DNA of 64,000 nucleotides, from contig NC_084794.1 in assembly GCF_963169125.1 (NCBI RefSeq), forward strand, positions 158,540,858 through 158,604,857. Reading direction: 5' to 3'. A program made the position numbers and the translations under genes. Positions 46,492-56,767 of the stretch are shown one piece after another; position 1 is the stretch's first letter; every line of letters begins with the position of its first letter. The DNA comes from Humulus lupulus (lineage: Eukaryota; Streptophyta; Magnoliopsida; Rosales; Cannabaceae). A model generated the notes under the pieces. The model had not been told where the DNA came from, searched no databases, and saw nothing but the letters and a program-made list of their open reading frames with translations.

Positions 46492-47122
46492 TGATACGAA
46501 CCACACCAACACTGTGATGAAACCCGACACCAAATATGGCAACCACCAAGAACACACGAAATTTGGAATGGTAAACCGCGACCCTATGCTTAGCAAAGCA
46601 CGAACCTTGGTATGAGGAAGACGCCACAAACGGGGATGGGAATCCGTTTGATAAGTCGAATTGAACGCCACAAGGGATACCCTTGATAAGTTCGGATAGT
46701 CTCTTCAAGAACTCAAGAAGAAAACTCACAAATTTTCATTTCATCAAAATTTGATTTTTCCAAATGTTTTCAAGGCCTAATATAGGAGAAAATTACATCA
46801 AGACAAGCCCCTTTGTCTTCCTAAAGCAAAACCGAAATTTAAAAAAAAACAAGCCTTTTGTCTTCCTAATGAAAACCGAAATTTAAAAAAACAAGCCTTT
46901 TGTCTTCCTAATGAAAACCGAAATTAAAGACAAAAGGACTCTTGGACTCACACAAGTCAAGTGTTTGACTTTTCACAAAATAAACAAAGACTAAATAAAA
47001 AATACAAGATGACAAAATACAATAAGACTCATCAAGCTCCTAAACTGAGTCTTTTGGCTCGCGCCCTCGTCACCAGACCAACTGGAACTAGACTTGGATC
47101 TTTAGTCTTGGTGTCCTCATCA
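46492..47122 (-). repeat. Minus-strand CRM LTR (gamma)
   Basis: TGATACGAACC to CCTCATCA, followed by the TSD GGAAG. Complete by comparison with 44867-45453. Confidence 0.9.
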
Positions 47123-47451
47123 GGAAGACAAAGGGCTGTCTTGATGTAATTTTCGCCTATATTAGGCCTTTGTAAACATTTGGGGATGGCAGATTATTAT
47201 GAAATGAAAATTGAGAGGTTTTCTTCTTAAGTTCTTGAAGAGACTATTCGAACTTATCAAGGGTATTCCTTGTGGCGTTTAATCCGACTTATCAAACGGA
47301 TTCCCATCCCCGTTTGTGGCGTCTTCCTCATACCAAGGTTCGTGCTTGGCTAAGCATTGGGTCGCGGTTCTTCATTCCCATTTCGTGTGTTCTTGGTGGT
47401 TGCCATATTTGGTGTCGGGTTTCACCACAATCGTTGGTGTGGTTCGTATCA

Positions 47452-48163
47452 TCAGATGAGTTGTTTATTAAGAATATGGCAACTCAAATGATGTCTTAGT
47501 TTCAAAAGTATTGGGAAGAGATTCATGGGCTTATGACTGTTGCAGTTGTTTTGGATCCAAGGTACAAATTTATGTTGATCGAATATTTTTTTCCTAAGCT
47601 TTATGGAAATGATCTAAATGAGATTGAAATTGAGAAGGCCCACAAGCTTTGTTATGATTTATTAGATGAGTATAAGTCTAAATGTTCTGATTTGAGCAAA
47701 AGAAGTCAGCAATTGGATAATGCATCAACATCTTTTTCAACACAGGATGATCTATCTAACTATGATACATATGTTATAATTGCATCTGGTGCAGAGAGTG
47801 TGAAGTCAGAGTTAGATGCCTATTTGAATGAGAAAGTGTTACCTAGGACTGATGAATTCTTTGATATATGCAATTATTGGAGGTAACAGGATTTAAATAT
47901 CTCATGTTGAACAAGATTGCCAGAGACATTTGCTGTGCCTATTAGCACTGTTGCTTCAGAGTCTACATTTAGCACTGGTGGTAAACATGTGGGTTCACAT
48001 CGATTGAGACTTCATCCAACTAAATTGGAGGCATTGGTCTGTACTCAAAGTTGGTTGGTGAAAGACAAAAAAGGTATTTATACTTATCTTTTGTTTTATA
48101 TATATAACCATTTTTTTTAATATTTTGATAGTTAATGTTTGATATATATTTTTTTCTGTAGGA
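47452..48163 (+). pseudogene. hAT transposase C-terminus (RICESLEEPER/DAYSLEEPER-like), truncated
   Basis: Open pieces read VAVVLDPRYKFMLIEYFFPK (the 'VLDPRYKxxLLEYYF' block before the dimerisation domain) and, after a stop at 47884-47886, the hAT dimerisation domain VPISTVASESTFSTGG and [12 protein letters not shown] stop (TAG) also lies near 47497 after MATQMMS. The N-terminal zinc finger and RNase H-like core are absent. Such transposases cut and paste hAT elements; this one cannot work. Confidence 0.8.
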
Positions 48164-49292
48164 GCGACTAAACTAGTCACCATTAATGATGAATAAAATG
48201 ACGTAGATCCAACTGTGGTAATTATACCAGGTATATAAGCAGTGATTTCAAATCCAGAGGTTAAGCGTACTCTGGCAACTTTACGTAAGGCAGAGTTTGG
48301 TTTTTTGGGGGTGATAGTGGAAAAGTTGACAGATAAGTCACCCTTACTGCCACTCTATAGAACTGTACATGAGATTTTCATCTCATACAGCTCCTCGTTC
48401 AATTCTTTTGAAGTCATTGGATCTTTTTCCTTGTTCGAGAACCTCTCCCTTCTTCCACTTCGTTCCGAAGAGTAACTAGGACCAATTCAGTCATGTTTTC
48501 ATTCATTTGGAATCTGGGCTCTTCTACTTCATTTTTATTTACTTTAACTTTTTTTTTATTATTTTTTTCCCTCTCTTTTCTTTTTTGAGTTTCTTCTTTT
48601 CCATCATAGTTTTTAAAATAAATCAAATAAATTATTAAACTTCTATTATTAATACTTTTGTTTCTTTTCTTTGCATGACCCATACATAATAGATCTTGAA
48701 GATTAGGGTAGTATATGAAAGTTTTATAATTCATTTAATGTAATTGATATACTTCATTATTAGTATATGTTGGTGAATTCTTAATATAATTAATGATATA
48801 ATGATATGATTCAATTAAATATATGATGCATAAAATAAAATGAAATGTAAATGAAAAAATACCAAAGAAAAATGAAGTAAAATGACATATAGTAAATAAC
48901 TTCAAATATAATTTGATTAATTTGGTTTTATATGGATGTTTTTCTAGGTTGTCACTAAAGTCAAGATCACCAAATCCATCTATAAGATTCATTGCATTGA
49001 TATAATAACTTGTATCAATAGTGATATGGATTTTAGAAATTTAAAACTTTGTTTTGTTTGAAAAAAATTTCATTTATACTTTAGGACTTTTTAGTAGTAC
49101 TATGATGTGATTATATATATATATATATAAAAACTCCTTGTCGGATTAGGTCTGACCCGACCTAGATGGACTGGGTCGGATCAGATCCAATCCGCTCCAA
49201 ACACCTATCGGGTCAGCTCAGGGCACGAGTCTATTCGGGTCGGGTCGGATCACTACTGGGGTGGATCAGATCTACCCCATTTACATCCCTAG
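48164..49292. other. Non-coding right arm of the hAT element
   Basis: AT-rich. Short ORFs here (for example 48242-48475) resemble nothing recognised. A (TA)n run lies at 49111-49128. From 49140 the text becomes GC-rich with repeated GGGTCGG and GGATCAGATC words, as in hAT subterminal regions, up to ATTTACATCCCTA. Confidence 0.5.
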
Positions 49293-51060
49293 TAAAATGG
49301 CATGTCCCCAAGTTGAAATGGGGAGTTTTGTTCTCATAAGTAATGGTCTAGCCATTAACTGGAGGTGTTTAATAAATGATTCTGCTAAGCCATTTTGTGT
49401 ATGTACATGAGAACTTGTATCCCTGTTGACATACAATAATCATCAAAAGCTTGTGTAGTAAATTCACTAGCATTATCTAGACGAATAGTCTTTATTGCAT
49501 AGTCTAGAAATTGTGCTCGTAATCAAATTATTTGGGCAAGCAATCTTGCAAATGCCACATTACGAGTAGATAATAAACAAACATGTGACTATCTGGTTGA
49601 TGCATCTAATAATACCATAAAATATCTAAATGGTCCACATGGTGGGAGCCCACATATGCTGATGAGGACACCAGTTTAGGAGCTTGATCAATATTTAGCT
49701 TCCTGTAATGAGTCTTTTTATTTTTAATCACGTTTTTTATTTAGTCTTTGTTTTGTGATAAGTCAAACATTTGACTTGTGTGAGTCCAATAGTCCTTTTG
49801 TCTTTAATTTTCGGTTTTTATTAGGAAGACAAAGGGTTGTCTTTAAATTTCAGTTTTCATTAGGAAGACAAAGGGTTGTCTTTATTTTTCGGTTTCATTA
49901 GGAAGACAAAAGGCTTGTCTTTAATATTTCGGTTTTTAGGAAGACAAAGGGGCTTGTATTGATGTAATTTTCGGCTATATAAGGCCTTGAAAACATTTGG
50001 AAAAAATCAGATTATGTTGAATGAAATTGTGAGTTTATTTCTTCTTGAGTTCTTGAAGAAACTTTTGAACTTATCAAGGAGATTCCTTGTGGCGTTCATC
50101 CTGGCTTATCAAACGGATTCCATCCCCGTTTGTGGCGTCTTCTTCATACCAAGGTTCGTGCTTGGATAAGCATTGGGTCGCGGTTCCATTCCAATCTCGT
50201 GTGTTCTTGGTGGCTGTTCCATATTTGGTGTCGGGTTTCGTCACACTTGTTGGCGTGGTTCGTATCATATGCCACCCTAAATTCGCTCAAGAAATCCAGC
50301 AGATTCAATCCCAATTTTTACTGGTGATGGCTTAATAAATAATTTTCCTTGAGAACAAGCAGGACATGAGAACTCATTTAATAAGAGAATCTCCTGGTTC
50401 TTCAATGGATGACCATGTAAGTTCTCTATAATTCTATACATCATGATTGAACTGAGATGACCTAACCGGTCATGCCAAACAAGGAAAGATTCTTTTAGAT
50501 CTATGAACTTCTGGTTCTCTTAACATGTGCCTCTATTGCACTTATTCGTGCGTACAAAATTGAGGACAAAGCAGGCAGTTTTTCTAACATACACTTTTTT
50601 CCTGAAGCAATAGATGTAATGCATAGATACTCAATATTATTTTCATCTATTGTCTCGATATGATATCCATTACGACGTATATCCTTAATACTCAATAGAT
50701 TTCTTTTTTATTTGGCAAATAATAAAGCATTATCTATGATAATTTTTGTTCCTCTAGGCATTAATATAATGGCTCTTCCAGAACCTTCAATCAAGTTTGC
50801 ACTGCCTGATATTGTATTAACATTTGCCTCCATTCTTGTTAACTTTGAAAAATATTTATCGCTTCTAAATTGTATGAGTTGTTGTGTTGTCCGCTAAACA
50901 TATATCTTCACCATCATTCTTAGAATCAAGTAAGGGATGAGAAATGTCCATTTCTTTATTAACCAAAAAAAAAACATAATAAGTTCTAAATAGAAATACT
51001 TAAACATAAGTCCATAAAATTAATATACCAAACTAAAGTACTTAAAACAAAATAAATAAC
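49293..51060 (-). pseudogene. Copia pre-integrase and integrase, decayed
   Basis: Minus-strand pieces include the gag-pre-integrase domain (MSIKDIRRNGYHIETIDEN, 50501-50695) and integrase core pieces on both sides of the solo LTR (GPFRYFMVLLDAST before, KTIRLDNASEFTTQAF and FIKHLQLIARPLLM after). The usual DNAGEF reads DNASEF. Stops are frequent. Confidence 0.75.
49660..50267 (+). mobile_element. Solo CRM LTR (alpha) lacking the first 66 bp
   Basis: 608 bp flanked by the perfect TSD TATGC (49655-49659, 50268-50272). It starts TGATGAGGACACCAGTTTAG, which in the 676-bp CRM-1 LTR is found 66 bp inside. The rest matches the CRM-1 LTR closely, with a few small differences. The element therefore integrated with the shorter end. 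Confidence 0.93.
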
Positions 51061-51071
51061 AGACAAATATG

Positions 51072-52163
51072 TCAAACATGACCAAATAAAATAACTCTAA
51101 TTACAGACTTTCTCATCACTAGTAGAAATATCCAGATTGTCATTGATGGGATCATCAGCAAAAAATCAGCAACATCAAAGTTTGTAAAATCCAAGGATTC
51201 ATTGAGGAGGTCATCATCTTGATAGGCAAAGTTTGCTTCTATATTTTTCTCATTCTCCTTCAAAGAGGTTTGATCAAGATCAACAAGATGTTTGGATGTA
51301 CGACAAGTATGTGACCAATGTCCTTTCATACCACACCTGAATCATAAGTTTTCATAAGTTTGTTGATTCTTATTTTGTGGACTCTTTCCCTTATGCTCAT
51401 TGCTTGTGGTTTTCAACGAAGTAGAGGAGTTGTTATTATAACCACCACGTTGCCAAACATTACTTCGACCCTTACTATGTTTGTGTCTATGTCCACAACC
51501 GCGACTATGGCTTTGATTAGGGTCACGACCACGAACACGACCACGACCACGATTGTCGGATGTTATAGCATTCACTTCAGGGAATGGGGTAGACCTAGTT
51601 TGGCGAGATACATGATTTTTCATCAAAAGTTCATTATTTTGTTCTGCTACTAGAAGACAAAATCAATTTTGAGTACTTTTTAAAACCTCGTCCTCTGTAT
51701 TGCTGTTGCAGGAGCACATTTGAGGCATGAAAAGTAGAATATATTTTTTCTAACATATCATTGTCAGTAATCTTTTCTCCGCACAATTTTAATTTAAAAG
51801 TAATTTTAAACATTACAAAGTTATACTCACTGATTTAAAATCTTGCAACCTTAGGTGCAACCATTCATATTGAGCATTTGTCAGTATGACAGTTTTTTGG
51901 TGGTCATATCTTTCTTTTAAATTTTTACAGAGAGTAAGAGGATCTCTTATCGTCAGATATTCAGATTTTAACCCATCATGAAGATGGTGGCGAAGAAAAA
52001 TCATAGCCTTGCCCTTCATTTGACTTGATGCTTTGTTTTTATCTTTGATGGTGTCTCCAAGATCCTTAGCATCCAAGTGGATTTCAACATCAAGAATCCA
52101 TGATAAGTAATTTCTTCCAGAAATATCAAGTGGCACAAATTCGTGTTTTGTGAGATTTGCCAT
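51072..52163 (-). pseudogene. Copia gag with damaged zinc knuckle
   Basis: ATG at 52163 (MANLTKHEFVPLDISGRNYL), then WILDVEIHLDAKDLGDTI, MIFLRHHLHDGL and LKERYDHQKTVI, a common plant copia Gag. A break lies at 51813. An Arg/Gly/His-rich segment follows (GRGRVRGRD, 51342-51626). The zinc knuckle reads stop-FRCGMKGHWSHTC: the codon for its first Cys is TGA. Then a linker continues to 51072. Confidence 0.82.
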
Positions 52164-52623
52164 GAAGAAAACTATCATGGAACAATATTCAAAGTATTAG
52201 AAAAATAAACATTTGAGAAATTATATTGCAAACACTATTAAGAAATAAAGTGATAAGTGTGATGTACCAAATAATTCTTTCTTGACTAATAAAATTGAAT
52301 CTCTAATAGCATAAAAGAAAAACAAGCGAACTAAAAAAAAATAGGTAATATTAATATTAATTTAAAACGTAACATAGATATAAGTTCAAACATATATTAA
52401 CACATATAATTCTAATAAGGTAATTCAATTCTAATAAGGTAACGTATAATAAGGTGATAACATGACTAATAATTGTATAACCAAATAATAATTATTAAAA
52501 GAATAATAAATAATAAACATAATTATGAAAAGAATAATAATAATGTGTACCAAATCATATAAGAAAAATTATTAAGGGAATAATAATAATAAATATTAAA
52601 ATAAACTTAACATTGGCATATAC
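52164..52623 (-). other. Copia leader, left part
   Basis: AT-rich, non-coding. It continues at 57315-57478 on the far side of CRM-7. Confidence 0.55.
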
Positions 52624-53264
52624 TGATGAGGACACCAAGACTAAAAATCCAAGTCAAGTTCCACTTGATCCAAGTCAAGAGGGGAGGAATGATGAGAACA
52701 CCAGTTTAGGAGCTTGATCAATATTTAGCTTCCTGTAATGAGTCTTTTTAATTTTAATCACGTTTTTTATTTAGTCTTTGTTTATTTTGTGATAAGTCAA
52801 ACATTTGACTTGTGTGAGTCCAATAGTCCTTTTGGACTTTAATTTTCGGTTTTATTAGGAAGACAAAAAGCTTGTCTTTAATTTCGGTTTTTATGTGGAA
52901 GACAAATGGGTTGTCCTTAATTTTTCGGTTTCATTAGGAAGACCAAGGGTCTTGTTTTCATGTAATTTTCGTCCTTATAAGGACTGCCAAAACAATGTGA
53001 AAAGGCAGATTATGTTGAATGAAATTGTGAGTTTATTTCTTCTTGAGTTCTTGAAGAAACTTTTGAACTTATCAAGGAGATTCCTTGTGGCGTTCATCCT
53101 GACTTATCAAATGGATTCCATCCCCGTTTGTGGCGTCTTCCTCATACCAAGGTTCGTGCTTGGCTAAGCATTGGGTCGCGGTTCCATTCCAATCTCGTAT
53201 GTTCTTGGTGGCTGTTCCATATTTGGTGTCGGGTTTCATCACAATGTTGGTGTGGTTCGTATAA
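52624..53264 (+). repeat. CRM-7 5' LTR
   Basis: 641 bp. Its last base pair reads AA instead of CA (GTATAA), and the internal LTR-start copy reads TGATGAGAACACC. CTTATAAGG stands at the TATA position, as in beta LTRs, so this LTR mixes alpha and beta parts. Confidence 0.93.
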
Positions 53265-53266
53265 GT

Positions 53267-53278
53267 TGGTATCAGAGC
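53267..53278 (+). other. CRM-7 primer-binding site
   Basis: TGGTATCAGAGC, perfect initiator tRNA-Met complement. Confidence 0.92.
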
Positions 53279-54517
53279 TTAGGATCATCCGGTTTGGCCT
53301 ATCCTTTTTTTTCATTTGTGTTTCTATTCTATTCGTATTTCAATTTTAGGGTTTCTGAAATCAAAAAAAAATAAAAAATCTATCTATTCGTGTTCTTGAT
53401 TTTTCTTAGTCTTTGTTCTTGTTTTCCTTCTAAAAATCTGAAACCATTATAGTTAATCTCTTTATTCCAGATTATTTCTTTGTTCAAATCGTGTTCTTAA
53501 TATCCTTGTTCCAATTGTTTGTTGTGAAATCAGAAACTATTCTAGAGCTTGTTGAAATCGTGAATTAGGGCTTTGAGTTTTTCTCTTGTTCGCATTGTAG
53601 AATCTGAATTTTCATTGAGTTTCTAGTGCTGTTTTGTTTTGAAATCCGAATTTTGCCTTGGGTTTATCTTGTTCTTATTGTGCAATCCGAATTGGCATTG
53701 AGTTTTCTCTTATTCTTATTGTGAAATCTGAAATTGGGATTGAGGTTCTCTTATTCTAATTGTGAAATCTGAAATTGGGATTGAGAATCTGAATTGGGAT
53801 CGAGTTTTTTTTTTCTCTTGTTCTTGTAGTGAAATCTGAATTGAGATTGGGTTTTATCTTGTTCTTATGGTGAAATCTGAGTTGGGATTGAGTTTCACTT
53901 ATTCTTATTGTTAAATCCGAAAGTGGGTTGGGTTTTCTCTTTTCTTTTTTGTGAAATCCGAATCTGCATTGTTTCTCTTTTCTTTTTGAGTCTCCATTGT
54001 TTCTCTTGTGAAAACCGATTCATTTTTTGCTTTCAAATTCGTTCCTTGCATCTGCATTTGAGAAATCAAAGAAAAGAAAAGAAGAAAGAAAGAAAGAAAA
54101 GAAAGAAGAAGAAAACCAAGAGGATCCGAACTCTAATTTTTGTTCTATTCTTGTTCTTTATGGTCTAGAGGCCTTTTGGCCAAAACCCCACACAAGTGTT
54201 CCAAAAATCCTCATTTTTTCGTCATTTTCACCAGTTTTCGTCGGTGTTCGTTTGGTTTGTTTGGTTGGATTTGCTGCTTGAATCTCCATATCACCGTTTC
54301 ATTAGTTTTGGCTGTTTCATTAGTTTTCAAAGAGCTTAAAGAAGAAAATAGAGTGGAAAAAGGCAGAGGTGTGAGCTTATTTAAGGGTAAAAGCCATCAT
54401 TGAGTGCAAACACGAGTGTACTTGAGTGACCATTTTCTTTGAGTGAAACACGTGAGGGAGTGCAATGACGTCTTTTTCTATAACTGTTCTAACCTTATTT
54501 TTTGCAGATTTTCAATC
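53279..54517 (+). repeat. CRM-7 leader with ~38-nt repeats
   Basis: About eight variants of TTCTTATTGTGAAATCTGAA with a GGGATTGAG linker lie at 53595-53975. GGATCCGAACTC is present but the following A-tract is missing. CTAAC (54489-54493) and TTTGCAG (to 54507) precede the ATG. Confidence 0.7.
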
Positions 54518-56767
54518 ATGTCACAAAATACAGAAAGAAATGCAGGCAATGACACTCCACCACCTACAGTTCCAAATCTACAAATTGAAGCTTTAATGGG
54601 GGAGATGAGGAGGATGTTGAGGGAGGAGTGTGAGCAAATACATGAGCGGTTGGAAAGGGTAGAAGAGGGGGCACAACGGAGACCAAGGAGGGGTAGGGTA
54701 CACCAAAGGGAGGATGAGAATGAAGGGGATTTAGAAGGGGTATTTTCTGATGATGAGTTTGATAGGATGTCGACGGGTAACCATAGGAGGTATGGTGGGA
54801 ATAGAGAAGATAGGAACCAGGTAGATAATTATATGGGGAATATCAAAATGAGAATCCCAGCATTTCAGGGGAAGAGTGATCCTGAAGCATACCTTGAGTG
54901 GGAGAAGAAGATGGAGCTAGTTTTTGATTGTCGCAACTACTCCGACATGAAGAAGGTAAAACTTGCTGCCATTGAGTTTACTGATTATGCTATTGTTTGG
55001 TGGGATCAGTTGTGCATCAACAGGAGGCGGAGTGGAGATCGCCCTATTGAAACATGGGAGGCCATGAAGAGGGTGATGAGGCGACGGTTTGTACCACCTC
55101 ATTATTATCGAGATCTCTACCTTAAGTTGCAGGGTCTTCGTCAGGGCTACAAAAGTGTTGATGAGTATTACAAGGAGATGGAGATGGCTATGATTAGAGC
55201 CAATGTTGAAGAGGATCGGGAGGCAACCATGGCAAGGTTTTTGAATGGGTTGAACCGAGAGATTGCTGACCCAATCGAGCTACACCATTATGTGGAATTG
55301 GAGGATTTGGTTCATATGGCCATCAAAGTTGAGAGGCAGCTCAAGAAGGGTAGTTCAAGTTCGAGGTCAAGACCGAGCCCACACAATTCAAGTGCAACAC
55401 CTTGGCGGTCAAACTATCCAAAGAAGGAAGAAGACCAACCTACTTCATCCTTTACACCAAAACCAGCCACCACAGCCTCTCAAGGTAAAACAGCCCCTAC
55501 TTCGTCTCATTCTAGTGAGATAAGGTGTTTCAAATGTCAGGGGCGAGGACACATAGCTAGCCAATGTCCAAACAAGAGAGTTATGGTGATTCGAGAAAGT
55601 GGCGAGCTCGATTCTGAAGATGAAGATGATCTTGCTGACATGCCACCATTGGAAGATGCTTCTATCGATGATGAAGAGTATGGGCCAGAATCTGGTGAAA
55701 TGCTTGCACTAGTCACAAGACGAGCCTTAAACTTGCAAGCAAAAGTAGAGGAAGAAGAGGTGCAGCGAGAGAACATCTTTCACACTCGTTGTCATGTGAA
55801 AGACAAGGTATGCAGTGTTATTATTGATGGTGGTAGTTGCACTAACGTTGCTAGTTCTTCCATGGTTGAAAAGCTAGGGCTCCCAACGCTTAAACATCCT
55901 CGTCCATACAAGTTGCAGTGGTTGAATGATAGTGGTGAAGTGAGGGTTACAAAACAGGTGCTGGTATCATTTCGAATTGGCAAGTATGAGGATGAGGTAT
56001 TGTGCGATGTGGTTCCAATGCAAGCTGGACACCTCCTTCTAGGAAGGCCTTGGATATTTGATCGGCGAGTCCAGCATGATGGCTTCACCAACAAGTACTC
56101 ATTCACGTTCCGTCAACGAACAATCACTCTAGCTCCATTGACGCCAAAGCAAGCATATGAAGACCAAGTGAGGTTGCAAAAATTGAGTGATCAACAAAAA
56201 TTGAGTGAGCAAAAGAAGAAGAGTGAAAAGATGAATGAGAGTGAGAAAAAAGAGAGACAAAGAGAGAAAAGGGTCGAATCAAGTGAGAGAGAAAAGAAAG
56301 AGAAGAGTTCGATCAATGAGGGAAAATTAGAGAGAAAACAAAATAATTTTTATGCAAAAAAAAGTGAGGTTAAGGAGGCTCTTTTAAACACTAACCAACT
56401 TGATGCTAACAAGGGTCGTCACAAGCAGGTTTTTGACCCCGGTGATTGGGTATGGGTACACATGAGGAAAGAGCGATTCCCAGCACAAAGACGTTCCAAA
56501 TTGCTACCTCGAGGAGATGGGCCGTTTCAAGTGCTAGAAAGGATCAATGACAATGCCTACAGACTCGATTTACCAGGTGAGTATACTGTTAGTACTACTT
56601 TTAATGTTTCTGATTTGAGTCCTTTTGATGCAGGTGACGATTTGAGGTCAAATCTTTCTCAAGAGGGGGGGAATGATGAGGACACCAAGACTAAAAATCC
56701 AAGTCAAGTTCCAGTTGATCCAAGTCAAGAGGGGAGGAATGATGAGGACACCAGTTTAGGAGCTTGA
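54518..56767 (+). CDS. Intact Gag-protease-integrase-tail fusion ORF of CRM-7
   Basis: 749 aa, starting at the ATG ten bases after the acceptor-like TTTGCAG; an in-frame ATG 25 codons upstream lies before the putative branch point and is less likely. Order: acidic N-terminus, capsid (about 80-260: [39 protein letters not shown]), zinc knuckle [14 protein letters not shown] from 337, protease IIDGGS (Asp 437), a Lys/Glu-rich linker (about 560-610), the shared junction ([12 protein letters not shown], about 630) and the integrase C-terminal domain ([30 protein letters not shown]). The last 30 or so codons lie in the 3' LTR ([14 protein letters not shown]). RT, RNase H and the integrase core are absent without any stop or frameshift. 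The product could form particles and self-process, while other enzymes would have to come from CRM-4-like elements; that role is inferred. Confidence 0.93.
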   Translation: MSQNTERNAGNDTPPPTVPNLQIEALMGEMRRMLREECEQIHERLERVEEGAQRRPRRGRVHQREDENEGDLEGVFSDDEFDRMSTGNHRRYGGNREDRNQVDNYMGNIKMRIPAFQGKSDPEAYLEWEKKMELVFDCRNYSDMKKVKLAAIEFTDYAIVWWDQLCINRRRSGDRPIETWEAMKRVMRRRFVPPHYYRDLYLKLQGLRQGYKSVDEYYKEMEMAMIRANVEEDREATMARFLNGLNREIADPIELHHYVELEDLVHMAIKVERQLKKGSSSSRSRPSPHNSSATPWRSNYPKKEEDQPTSSFTPKPATTASQGKTAPTSSHSSEIRCFKCQGRGHIASQCPNKRVMVIRESGELDSEDEDDLADMPPLEDASIDDEEYGPESGEMLALVTRRALNLQAKVEEEEVQRENIFHTRCHVKDKVCSVIIDGGSCTNVASSSMVEKLGLPTLKHPRPYKLQWLNDSGEVRVTKQVLVSFRIGKYEDEVLCDVVPMQAGHLLLGRPWIFDRRVQHDGFTNKYSFTFRQRTITLAPLTPKQAYEDQVRLQKLSDQQKLSEQKKKSEKMNESEKKERQREKRVESSEREKKEKSSINEGKLERKQNNFYAKKSEVKEALLNTNQLDANKGRHKQVFDPGDWVWVHMRKERFPAQRRSKLLPRGDGPFQVLERINDNAYRLDLPGEYTVSTTFNVSDLSPFDAGDDLRSNLSQEGGNDEDTKTKNPSQVPVDPSQEGRNDEDTSLGA
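56659..56673 (+). other. CRM-7 coding polypurine tract
   Basis: AAGAGGGGGGGAA directly before the 3' LTR, translated within [10 protein letters not shown]. Confidence 0.8.

Larger units (their letters stand above)
42392..47122. mobile_element. CRM-6: rearranged insertion with inverted LTR ends
   Basis: Starts with a plus-strand LTR (TGATGAGG at 42392) and ends with a minus-strand LTR (CTCATCA at 47122), flanked by the TSD GGAAG (42387-42391, 47123-47127). Contents from left: truncated plus LTR, gag-protease-integrase tail, complete plus LTR (44867-45453), four bases GTAA, truncated plus LTR, then minus-strand leader, PBS and LTR. A simple insertion cannot have LTRs in opposite directions at its two ends. 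Confidence 0.85.
39832..47451 (+). mobile_element. CRM-5: 5'-truncated CRM element fused to CRM-4
   Basis: Begins inside gag (ATGGCAAGG at 39836) with no 5' LTR, PBS or leader of its own; the CRM-4 3' LTR abuts it. Gag-protease, the shared junction and the integrase tail follow. Its 3' LTR (42092-42391 plus 47128-47451) is split by the 42392-47122 block. The right flank TCAGA leads into hAT DNA, whereas the left flank of CRM-4 is Tekay LTR, so material between two insertions was lost. Confidence 0.85.
42092..47451 (+). repeat. CRM-5 3' LTR (gamma), split
   Basis: The two pieces, 42092-42391 and 47128-47451, join exactly at GGAAG/ACAAAGGG, the site where other gamma LTRs read TTTAGGAAGACAAAGG. 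GGAAG is duplicated on both sides of the inserted block. Confidence 0.88.
47452..49292 (+). mobile_element. Right half of a hAT transposon
   Basis: Holds the transposase C-terminus, then AT-rich DNA, then GGGTCGGGTCGG-rich subterminal text and an end whose reverse complement reads TAGGGATGTAAATGGGG, a common plant hAT terminus. The left half is missing at the CRM-5 LTR border. The DNA to its right is a copia integrase gene, its apparent target. Confidence 0.7.

Noticed and set aside
48242..48475. 77-aa ORF right of the hAT transposase as a host gene
   Set aside because: No motif or intron pattern recognised; it lies within the hAT arm and has spacer-like composition.
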